Positions 44,409 to 51,668 of a DNA stretch of 64,000 nt are shown here, in pieces. Under the pieces are notes generated by a model. The model did no database searches, was not told where the DNA came from, and saw only the letters and a program-made list of their open reading frames with translations. Source of the stretch: CAIOYC01 sp964243985 (lineage in GTDB: Bacteria > Pseudomonadota > Alphaproteobacteria > Caulobacterales > Caulobacteraceae); NCBI GenBank assembly GCA_964243985.1, contig CAXTHJ010000001.1, forward strand, positions 1-64,000, read 5' to 3'. Position 1 is the stretch's first letter. Every line of letters starts with the position of its first letter. The translations under genes and the position numbers were made by a program.

Positions 44409-44988
44409 CCCTGGCCGCGCCGGGGGGCGGGGATTGAGGCGAATCGGCAACGGCAGGCTGGCGCTGATCTGCATCGCGGTGTTCGCCGCCATGGTCGGGG
44501 TGGCTTTCGCCGCCGTGCCCTTTTATCGCGCCTTTTGCCAGGCCACCGGCTTCAACGGCACGCCGCGCCGGGGAGAAGCGTCGGCAGGCCGCAAGGTCAT
44601 CGCCCGCACCCTCGTCGTCCACTTCGACACCAATGTGCGAAACCTGCCCTGGACCTTCACGCCGCTCGTCCCGGAGCAGACCATCCACATCGGCGCCACC
44701 GACCTCGCCTATTTCAAGGTGAAGAACAACGGCGCCGTCCCGATCACCGGCCACGCCGTCTACAACGTCTCCCCCGAATCGGCGGCGACCTACTTCCTGA
44801 AGATCCAGTGCTTCTGCTTCACCGACCAGACGCTCCAGCCCGGCGTCGAGACGACTTTCCCGGTGATCTATTACGTCGACCCGAAGTTCGCCACCGACAC
44901 CGACACCAGCCCGCTGCAGGAACTGACCCTCTCCTACACCTTCTATCCCGCGCCGGATGTGAAGCCGAAGCCGCCGATTAGGGGCTAA
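44401..44988 (+). CDS. ctaG: Cytochrome c oxidase assembly protein CtaG (Cox11 family)
   Basis: The 195-residue protein has an N-terminal anchor helix, PFYRAFCQATGF and the copper-binding pair CFCF, followed by TDQTLQPG and VDPKFATD. It delivers copper to the CuB site of subunit I at the periplasmic face. The gene overlaps the small coxF gene and lies upstream of coxC. Confidence 0.95.
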   Translation: MGDPGRAGGRGLRRIGNGRLALICIAVFAAMVGVAFAAVPFYRAFCQATGFNGTPRRGEASAGRKVIARTLVVHFDTNVRNLPWTFTPLVPEQTIHIGATDLAYFKVKNNGAVPITGHAVYNVSPESAATYFLKIQCFCFTDQTLQPGVETTFPVIYYVDPKFATDTDTSPLQELTLSYTFYPAPDVKPKPPIRG

Positions 44989-45089
44989 ACCGTCCGGCGC
45001 CCCTTTTCATCGCCCGCTGGGCGAGGCTATAGCGTTCCACGAATAGGGTGTTTGCGCGCCCACGGCTTCAGCTAGGGATCCAGGGGCTC

Positions 45090-45962
45090 ATGGCTTCACA
45101 CGAAGGCGTCCATCACGACTACCATCTGGTCAGCCCCAGCCCCTGGCCGCTGCTGGGTTCCGCAGCCGCCGTGGTGTTCACCGCCGGCATGGTGGTGTGG
45201 ATGAAAGGCTTGTTCGGCATCCCCAAGGGCAACTGGATCATGGCGGCCGCCGGCATGGTCGGCATCCTCTACACCATGTTCGCCTGGTGGGCCGACGTGA
45301 TCAAGGAAAGCCGCGGCGGCGATCATACCCCGGTGGTCCAGATCGGGCTGCGCTACGGCATGATCCTGTTCATCATGTCCGAAGTGATGTTCTTCGTGGC
45401 CTGGTTCTGGGTCTTCTTCGAGATGTCCCTGTTCCACCACGACCGCACCTTCTCCGCCATCGCCGAGGTGCGCGACGCCTGGACCCAGTGGCCGCCCAAG
45501 GGCGTCGAGGTGCTGGACCCCTGGCACTTCCCCCTCATCAACACCCTGATCCTGCTCACCTCCGGCACCACCATCACCTGGGCGCACCACGCGCTGCAGA
45601 AAGGCGACCGCAAGGAAGCCAAACAGGGCCTGATCCTGACCATCATTCTCGGCATCTCCTTCACCTGCGTGCAGGCCTACGAGTATCGCGAGATCATCAT
45701 GGAGAAGCTGTTCTTCAACACCGAGAGCGTGAATTCCGGCCTCTACGGCTCGTCCTTCTTCATGGCCACGGGGTTCCACGGTTTCCACGTGCTGATCGGC
45801 ACCATCTTCCTGATCGTCTGCCTGCTCCGGATCATGGCCGGCCAGATGACGCCCAAGAAGCACTTCGGGTTCGAGGCGGCCGCCTGGTACTGGCATTTCG
45901 TCGACGTGGTGTGGCTGTTCCTCTTCGCCTTCATCTACGTCACCCTGCCGAAGCTTCACTGA
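45090..45962 (+). CDS. coxC: Cytochrome c oxidase subunit III
   Basis: From ATG 45090 (290 residues) the protein has the MASHEG-VHHDYHLVSPSPWPLLGS N-terminus and seven hydrophobic helices. The conserved glutamate in FIMSEVMFFVAWFWVF, TITWAHHAL, and the C-terminal WHFVDVVWLFLF are all subunit III signatures. It stabilises the oxygen-reducing core. The frame extends upstream to 45048, but the Ala-Ser-His start is normal for the class. Confidence 0.97.
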   Translation: MASHEGVHHDYHLVSPSPWPLLGSAAAVVFTAGMVVWMKGLFGIPKGNWIMAAAGMVGILYTMFAWWADVIKESRGGDHTPVVQIGLRYGMILFIMSEVMFFVAWFWVFFEMSLFHHDRTFSAIAEVRDAWTQWPPKGVEVLDPWHFPLINTLILLTSGTTITWAHHALQKGDRKEAKQGLILTIILGISFTCVQAYEYREIIMEKLFFNTESVNSGLYGSSFFMATGFHGFHVLIGTIFLIVCLLRIMAGQMTPKKHFGFEAAAWYWHFVDVVWLFLFAFIYVTLPKLH

Positions 45963-45966
45963 GCCG

Positions 45967-46398
45967 GTGAGCGACCCCGGCGCCGCGACGGCCAATCCTT
46001 TCGTCGCGGGCCTGCTTTGTCGTTGCCCCAACTGCGGCAAAGGCAAGCTGTTCGAGACCTTCCTGAGAGTGGCGCCTCGCTGCGCCGCCTGCGGCTTCGA
46101 CCTCAGCGCCGCCGATTCGGGCGACGGGCCGGCGGTGTTCATCATCCTGATCGTCGGCTTCGTCGCCTGTTTCGGCATGCTGTTCACCGAGATCGCCTAT
46201 CGCCCGCCGATCTGGGTGCAGCTTCTGATCTGGCCTGCTGTGGGCGCGGCGCTCTGCTTCGCCATGCTCCGCCCCGCCAAGGGCCTGATGCTGGCCTTGC
46301 AGTTTCACAACCGGGCCTCAGAGGCGGGCGGCGCAGATGTGGAGCCGATAGAGCCTGTGGCGGCCCTCTTGGCCGATCCCGCCGACGATGAGCGCTAA
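45967..46398 (+). CDS. DUF983 zinc-ribbon membrane protein
   Basis: The 143-residue protein starts at GTG 45967. It has a zinc ribbon CPNCG ... CAACG near the N-terminus and two hydrophobic helices (FIILIVGFVACFGMLF and LLIWPAVGAALCFAML). This is the DUF983 family regularly found between coxC and surf1 in alphaproteobacteria. An oxidase-related assembly role is inferred from this context. The end overlaps surf1 by 11 bases. Confidence 0.92.
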   Translation: MSDPGAATANPFVAGLLCRCPNCGKGKLFETFLRVAPRCAACGFDLSAADSGDGPAVFIILIVGFVACFGMLFTEIAYRPPIWVQLLIWPAVGAALCFAMLRPAKGLMLALQFHNRASEAGGADVEPIEPVAALLADPADDER

Positions 46399-47107
46399 GC
46401 CCGCCGCTCGCGTCCCCCTCGTCCCGCTGGTCTTCGTCCTGATCGGCGTCGCGATCCTGTGTAGCCTTGGCGCGTGGCAGGTGCAGCGGCTGCAGTGGAA
46501 AACCCACCTCCTCGCCCGCATCGCCGCCCTGCAAAGCGCGCCGCCCGAGCCGCTGAACGTGGTCCTCAATCGCGTCGGTGACCGGGGGGAGGTGGACTAC
46601 ACCCACGTGGTCTTCACCTGCCCCACCCTGGAGCAAACCCTTACCGAACGCATCTACACCGTGGGCGACAACGGCGCGGGCGACCGCATCGTCACCGCCT
46701 GCCCCCTGAGCGCCGGCCCCTATCGCTCCATCTTGGTGGACCGAGGTTTCCTCACCGCCGAGGACGCCGCGCGTCTGAAACCCTCCCCCGCCACAGTGGA
46801 TGGTCCGATCGTCGGCGTCATCCGCAAGGGCACGCCGCCCAACAGCCTGACCCCCAAACACGAGGCCAGCGGCGAATGGTTCGCCCGAGATGTGCCGGGA
46901 CTCGCCGCCGCCCTGCACGCGCCGGACCCCGCGCCGGTGTTCCTATTCCTGGAAAGTCCCAGGCCCAAGGGGTTCGGCCCCACCCCAGCGCCAGTGCCGG
47001 TGGACATCCCCAACAACCATCTCGGCTACGCCATCACGTGGTTCGGGCTGGCGGCGGCGCTGGTCGGCGTCTATATCGCCACGCTCCTTCGCCGCCGCAA
47101 AGCCTGA
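46388..47107 (+). CDS. SURF1 family cytochrome oxidase biogenesis protein
   Basis: The 239-residue protein has helices at both ends (VPLVPLVFVLIGVAILCSLG and YAITWFGLAAALVGVYIATLL) and a periplasmic domain with GAWQVQRLQWK, ILVDRGFL and NNHLGYAITWF, which are SURF1 signatures. SURF1 helps insert haem A in subunit I. The central domain has four cysteines that are not usual for the family. Confidence 0.93.
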   Translation: MSAKPAARVPLVPLVFVLIGVAILCSLGAWQVQRLQWKTHLLARIAALQSAPPEPLNVVLNRVGDRGEVDYTHVVFTCPTLEQTLTERIYTVGDNGAGDRIVTACPLSAGPYRSILVDRGFLTAEDAARLKPSPATVDGPIVGVIRKGTPPNSLTPKHEASGEWFARDVPGLAAALHAPDPAPVFLFLESPRPKGFGPTPAPVPVDIPNNHLGYAITWFGLAAALVGVYIATLLRRRKA

Positions 47108-47114
47108 CCATCCG

Positions 47115-48503
47115 ATGCGCTATATCTCGACCCGAGGCGGCGCGCCGCCCGTCGATTTCACCGAGACGCTGCTGGCCGGCCTCGCCCCCGACGGCGGCTT
47201 ATACGTGCCCGAGACTTGGCCCAGCCTGACGCGGGATGAGATCGCGGCGTTTGCGGGCATGTCCTATGCGGACGTAGCCGCTAACATCGTTGATAGGTTC
47301 ACGGGTCAGGAAGTTGATCCGGGTGACATTAAATCCGATTGCGATGAAGCATACGCCAGCTTCACTCATCCGGCAGTCGTCCCCTTACGCCAGCTCGAAC
47401 ATAATCGCTGGCTTCTGGAACTCTTTCACGGCCCGACCTTAGCGTTCAAGGATGTGGCGATGCAGCTTCTCGCACAACTCTATGAGCGAGCGCTGGCGGA
47501 ACGTGACCGCACGCTGACCATCGTTTGCGCGACTTCGGGCGATACAGGCGGCGCTGCAGTAGAAGCTTTTCGTGGCTCCAAGCGAATAAAGATCGTCGCC
47601 CTCTACCCTGAAGGCCGCATCTCCGAAGTGCAGCGCCGCTTCATGACGGCGGCGGGGGAGGACAACGTCCGCTGCGTCGCCGTGGACGGCACGTTCGACG
47701 ACTGCCAAGCCATCCTGAAATCCCTGTTCGCCGACAAGGCCTTTGCCGCCGAGGTGGACCTTTCCGGAGTGAACTCCATCAACTGGGCGCGGATTGTGGC
47801 TCAAAGCGTCTACTACTTCACCAGCGCCACCGCGCTCGGTGCGCCGGACAGAAGGATCGCCTACGCCATCCCCACCGGCAATTTCGGCGACGCGTTCGCC
47901 GCCTATGTGGCCCAGCGGATGGGACTGCCGATCGAAGCTATCGTCGTCGCCACCAACGCCAACGACATCCTGGCCCGCACCTTTCAGACCGGCCGCTACG
48001 CCAAAGGCCAGGTGCTGGCCACCCAAAGCCCGGCCATGGACATCCAGGTCGCCTCCAATTTCGAGCGGCTTTACTTCGAATCCGTGGGCCGCGATGCCGC
48101 CGAGACAAAGCGCGCCTTCGAGGGGTTCGCCGCCACCGGTGCGCTCGATATGCCGAGCCAGGCGTTCGCGGGCGTCAAAGCCCTGTTCAGCGGCGTCTCC
48201 GTGGATGAGGCGACTACCGCCGCCACCCTGCGTGCCGCCTATCAGGCTTATGGCGAGGCAGTGGACCCGCACACCGCCGTCGCCCTCTCAGCGCCCCGCC
48301 CGCCTATCGCTGCGACGACGCCTCTGGTGGTCCTCTCCACCGCCCACGCCGCCAAGTTCCCCGACGCGGTTCAGGCCGCAACGGGCGTCACGCCTGTGCT
48401 CCCCGCCAAAGCCGGCGGCCTCTTCGCCCGCCCCGAACGGTTCGACAGCCTGCCCGCCGACGTGGAGGCGGTGAAGGCTTACGTGCGGAGGTTCGCAGAA
48501 TGA
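47115..48503 (+). CDS. thrC: Threonine synthase
   Basis: From ATG 47115 the protein has 462 residues and matches the long threonine synthases: MRYISTRGG at the N-terminus, PLP Lys112 in LAFKDVAMQ, CATSGDTGGAAVEAF, ALYPEGRISEVQRRFM and NSINWARI. It makes threonine from O-phosphohomoserine. The segment from about 47280 to 47600 has distinctly lower GC and other codon choices than the rest of the gene. It is eight bases behind surf1 and continues the cluster. Confidence 0.95.
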   Translation: MRYISTRGGAPPVDFTETLLAGLAPDGGLYVPETWPSLTRDEIAAFAGMSYADVAANIVDRFTGQEVDPGDIKSDCDEAYASFTHPAVVPLRQLEHNRWLLELFHGPTLAFKDVAMQLLAQLYERALAERDRTLTIVCATSGDTGGAAVEAFRGSKRIKIVALYPEGRISEVQRRFMTAAGEDNVRCVAVDGTFDDCQAILKSLFADKAFAAEVDLSGVNSINWARIVAQSVYYFTSATALGAPDRRIAYAIPTGNFGDAFAAYVAQRMGLPIEAIVVATNANDILARTFQTGRYAKGQVLATQSPAMDIQVASNFERLYFESVGRDAAETKRAFEGFAATGALDMPSQAFAGVKALFSGVSVDEATTAATLRAAYQAYGEAVDPHTAVALSAPRPPIAATTPLVVLSTAHAAKFPDAVQAATGVTPVLPAKAGGLFARPERFDSLPADVEAVKAYVRRFAE

Positions 48504-48504
48504 T

Positions 48505-48658
48505 CCCCTCGCCCCTCTGGGGAGAGGGCGGGGCCCGCGATGCGCAGCATCGTGGGAGGGTGAGGGGCAGCGCTGTGCTTTCCGTTGCGACCCATGGCGG
48601 TGAAGCGGAACCCCTCATCCGGCGCTGCGCGCCACCTTCTCCCCGGCGGGAGGAAGGG
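48505..48658. repeat. Dispersed repeat, CCCCTC...GGGAGGAAGG family, copy 3 (diverged)
   Basis: The intergenic element between thrC and the M16 peptidase gene begins cccctcgcccctctgggga, contains cgatgcgcagcatcg as inverted repeat and ends with accttctccccggcgggag. It shares the outer sequence style and the cccctcatccg core with copies 1 and 2 but differs in the centre. It could attenuate transcription between the two genes. Confidence 0.6.
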
Positions 48659-48660
48659 AT

Positions 48661-49932
48661 ATGAAACCCAACATCCACACGCTCTCCAACGGCGTCCGCG
48701 TGGTCTGCGATCCCATCGGCGGGCTGGAGAGCCTGGCCCTCTCCATCGTCATCGACGGCGGGTCGCGATGGGAGAGCGAGGCGACCGCCGGCTGGGCGCA
48801 TCTTCTGGAGCACATGGTGTTCAAGGGGGCAGACCAGCGCTCATCCCGCGAGATCGTGGAGGCCATCGAAGGCGGGGGCGGGAATATCAACGCCGCCACC
48901 GGGCAGGAGCGGACCAGCTTCCAAGTGCGCTGTCTCGCCGGAGGGTTGCCGCTAGGTCTCGACGTCCTGACCGACCTGGTCCGCCGCCCGGTCCTGGACG
49001 CCGCCGACCTTGAAAAAGAAAAAGGCGTGGTGGGGCAGGAGATCGCAGAGGCCGCCGACACCCCCGACGACCGGGTGTTTGAACTGGCTCAGGCCCGCGC
49101 CTATGCCGGTCATGCGCTGGCTCGCCCGATCCTCGGCGAGGTGTCGAGCCTCGCGCCTGCCACGCGTGACGCGCTTTCAACCTTTCACCAGGGTCTCTAC
49201 GCCGCCGACCGCATCGTCGTCTCCGCCGCCGGAGCGGTAGACGAGGACGAACTACTCGCCCTGACCGAGGCTGCGTTCGGCGACGCCCGCGCGCCCGCCG
49301 AACCGCTACCGGCTCCCACCCTGGCTGCATTCGCAGGCGGCCATGCCTCCGAAACGCGGAAGCTGGAACAGGCCCATGTGGTGCTGATGCTGCCCGGCCT
49401 CTCGCGGCACGATCCGGACTATTTTGTGCAGAGCCTGTTCACCGAAATCCTCGGCGGCGGCATGTCCTCCCGCCTGTTCCAGCAGGTGCGGGAGGCGCAT
49501 GGCCTCGCCTACGCCATCGACGCCTATAACGAGAGCTATGAGGATGTGGGCGCGGTGGGCGTCTATGCTGGGACGGGCGCGGCGGATGCGGCCCCAGCGG
49601 CGCGGTTGACCGGGGAGGAGATCAAGAAGTTGGCCGGATCGGTTGGGGATGCTGAGCTGGCCCGCGCCAAGGCGCAGATGAAGGGCGGTCTTTTCATGCG
49701 CCGAGAATCGCCCTTGGCCCGCGCGGAGGCCAACGCCAACAACATCCACTCCTTCGGCCGCCTGTTCGCTGCGGCGGAGCTGGCCGACAAGGTGGACGCG
49801 GTGAACGCGGACGACCTCCGCCGCGTGGGCGAGCGCCTGATCGCCTCAGGCCGCTCCGCCAGCGCCGTGCTCGGCCCTAAACGGGCGGGCCGCGCCGGAG
49901 AAGCTTTCGCGCAATCCCTGGCCGCCGGTTAG
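48661..49932 (+). CDS. M16 family zinc peptidase (processing-peptidase-like)
   Basis: The 423-residue protein has the inverted zinc motif HLLEH at 47-51 and the third ligand in the EIAEAADTPDD region, with the second half (SSRLFQQVREAHGLAYAI) forming the R/Y pair of the M16B group. This group is related to the mitochondrial processing peptidase and in alphaproteobacteria is typically next to thrC, as here. It degrades or processes small peptides in cytosol or periplasm. No signal peptide is seen. Confidence 0.93.
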   Translation: MKPNIHTLSNGVRVVCDPIGGLESLALSIVIDGGSRWESEATAGWAHLLEHMVFKGADQRSSREIVEAIEGGGGNINAATGQERTSFQVRCLAGGLPLGLDVLTDLVRRPVLDAADLEKEKGVVGQEIAEAADTPDDRVFELAQARAYAGHALARPILGEVSSLAPATRDALSTFHQGLYAADRIVVSAAGAVDEDELLALTEAAFGDARAPAEPLPAPTLAAFAGGHASETRKLEQAHVVLMLPGLSRHDPDYFVQSLFTEILGGGMSSRLFQQVREAHGLAYAIDAYNESYEDVGAVGVYAGTGAADAAPAARLTGEEIKKLAGSVGDAELARAKAQMKGGLFMRRESPLARAEANANNIHSFGRLFAAAELADKVDAVNADDLRRVGERLIASGRSASAVLGPKRAGRAGEAFAQSLAAG

Positions 49933-50142
49933 CGCCTGAGGACGGCGCTGGGCGATCTCAGAGACGCCGCCGCCCTTTTGATCGCGACGCCGATCGGGGC
50001 CGACGAGATTTGGGCGGAATGGTTCGTGGCCGCTGAGGTGACGACGCCGCTGGCTCGGACGGGCGCGCGGCTGGTGGCCGATCTGCGGACCATCGAGGTG
50101 GGATCGGCCCTGCCGGCCGTGGCGTCGCCCTTCGCACGCCGG
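49933..50142 (+). other. Open but unassigned stretch after the M16 peptidase gene
   Basis: The 210 bases before the thioesterase gene stay open in one forward frame and would read ALLIATPIGADEIWAEW and so on, with a good protein-like composition, but they then run antisense through the thioesterase gene with no sensible end. In many relatives a GNAT gene follows this peptidase; a remnant of such or another gene is possible. No start with ribosome site is evident. Confidence 0.3.
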
Positions 50143-51084
50143 CTAAATGGTCAAGCCCGGCACGATGAAATCCTTCAACGCCGCCCGCACTTCCGGCGTG
50201 ATGGAGACGATCTTGCGGGCGTCGAGATCGAAGTTCACGGCGACGGCCTCCGCCGAGCCCCACGCCTTGCCGCTGACGGGGTCCAGCATCCAGTGGACCA
50301 TGTGCTGGGTCTTTTCCGTCAAGGCGGCGAGGCCAGAGCGAATCTCCACGTGGTCGCCGGCGCGGGGCCAGTCTAGGTAGCGCAGCCGGTTCTCCAGCAC
50401 TGCGCCGCCGAGGCGGGCCACCTGCGGCGCCGATGCGCTCACCGCCTCGCGCACCGGGCCGAGGAGGTTCGGCGCCCCGTCGGAGACGCGGCCGATGAAC
50501 TCCTCCGCCCGCATCCGGCCGAACACGTCGCAGTCCTGCGGCTTCACCACCCCCCGGCCGATGCAGAGGAGATTCAGCTCTTTCGCCCGAGCCATGGAGG
50601 CTTGAGGCGGCGGCCGGTCGCTCCTGATGCTGCGGGGCGCGGCGGCGCGGGGCGTGTCGATCATCAAGCTCTTGGCGGCTTCGAGCGCTCGCTCAGGCCA
50701 GGGGAAGACGCGTCCGGATTGGGGCGCCACGTGCAGAACGCGGGTGAGGGCGCTGGCGGCTAGATCGCCGCTGCGGCTGTGCTGCAGCATCAGCAGCAGG
50801 GTGGCGGAGGTCTCGCCCATTTCCACCACGCCGCCGGTCATGTGCAGCGGCGCCCCGGCGCCCGCTTCGCGCAGGAAGCGCAGATGATGCTCCTCGACAA
50901 TCAGGCTGGAGTCGGCGCGGGGGGTGAAGGCGTCGGCCATACCTAGCCGGCGCGCCAACCCCGCCAGCCCCTCGCCCATGCGTGAGACGTAGAAGCGCAC
51001 GTTCATGTGCCCCATCTCGTCGCATTCCCAGGTGTTGACGCCGCCGCGCCAAACCTCTGCGGCCTCCTGCATGACTGGCGTCAA
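50143..51084 (-). CDS. Double hotdog acyl-CoA thioesterase
   Basis: The 313-residue protein contains two hotdog domains. The first opens with WECDEMGHMNVRFYVSRMGEG, in which the Asp and His pair resembles the 4-hydroxybenzoyl-CoA thioesterase site; the second opens with PQDCDVFGRMRAEEFIGRVSDG. The second domain keeps the same motif in altered form and may be catalytic as well. It hydrolyses acyl-CoA or acyl-carrier thioesters in the cytosol. Its start overlaps the stop of the zur gene by four bases, which couples it to a zinc regulator for no obvious reason. Confidence 0.85.
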   Translation of the reverse strand: MTPVMQEAAEVWRGGVNTWECDEMGHMNVRFYVSRMGEGLAGLARRLGMADAFTPRADSSLIVEEHHLRFLREAGAGAPLHMTGGVVEMGETSATLLLMLQHSRSGDLAASALTRVLHVAPQSGRVFPWPERALEAAKSLMIDTPRAAAPRSIRSDRPPPQASMARAKELNLLCIGRGVVKPQDCDVFGRMRAEEFIGRVSDGAPNLLGPVREAVSASAPQVARLGGAVLENRLRYLDWPRAGDHVEIRSGLAALTEKTQHMVHWMLDPVSGKAWGSAEAVAVNFDLDARKIVSITPEVRAALKDFIVPGLTI

Positions 51085-51563
51085 ATCGATTGACAGGCGG
51101 AGCAGAGGCCGCGCGCCTCCACGGTCACGTGGCTCAGCTTGTAATCGGCCGCCCTGGCGGCGGCGTCGAGGTTGGCAGGGGCCAACCCCTCGATCTCCTG
51201 CGTTTCATTGCAGCAACTGCAGATCAGGAAGGCCGCCGTATGGGTCTCCTCTCCAAAGCGACACGCCATGTAAGCGTTCAGACTCTCGATCCGATGTGCA
51301 AATCCTTGGCGGGAAAGGAAATCCAGCGCACGATAAACTGTCGGCGGCTTGGCCGCCGCCCCGTTTTCGCCGAACTTGGCGATCAGATCATACGCCTTCA
51401 TCGGGCCCCCCGACCGGAGAAGCAATTCAAGCACACGACGGCGCGGCTGCGTCATGCGTTCGTTCATGCGTTGGCAGCGGCCTGTGGCTTCTTCCAACGC
51501 GCCCGCCAGCGGTGCGCCTTCCAGGCCGTGGGACGCTTGGTGGGGATGGGAACACTCTTGCAT
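51081..51563 (-). CDS. zur: Zinc uptake regulator, Fur family
   Basis: The 160-residue protein has the Fur fold: winged helix with TVYRALDFL at 75-83, and a metal-binding dimerisation domain. Cys115 and Cys118 pair with Cys154 and Cys157 (CSAC at the C-terminus) for the structural zinc, and Cys101, His108 and His145 are candidates for the sensory site, as in Zur. Fur itself lacks Cys101-type ligands. Zur represses zinc uptake genes when zinc is plentiful. The TonB receptor gene lies divergently, with a palindrome in between. Confidence 0.9.
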   Translation of the reverse strand: MQECSHPHQASHGLEGAPLAGALEEATGRCQRMNERMTQPRRRVLELLLRSGGPMKAYDLIAKFGENGAAAKPPTVYRALDFLSRQGFAHRIESLNAYMACRFGEETHTAAFLICSCCNETQEIEGLAPANLDAAARAADYKLSHVTVEARGLCSACQSI

Positions 51564-51619
51564 GACGACAGCTTGGGTCTTTCGCGTGCGGATCGCAAGA
51601 CAGGGGTTTACGGGTATTG

Positions 51620-51634
51620 TGTTATTTTATAACA
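51620..51634. promoter_or_regulatory. Zur-box-like palindrome TGTTAT-TTT-ATAACA
   Basis: A perfect six-base inverted repeat with a three-base centre lies in the 105-base gap between zur and the TonB-dependent receptor gene. Its TTAT/ATAA half-sites resemble the AT-rich palindromes bound by Zur and other Fur-family repressors. It is placed 35 bases before the receptor ATG, within its probable promoter. Confidence 0.75.
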
Positions 51635-51668
51635 AGACGAGCCTGCGGTTCGCTTGGGGGTTTAGAGC

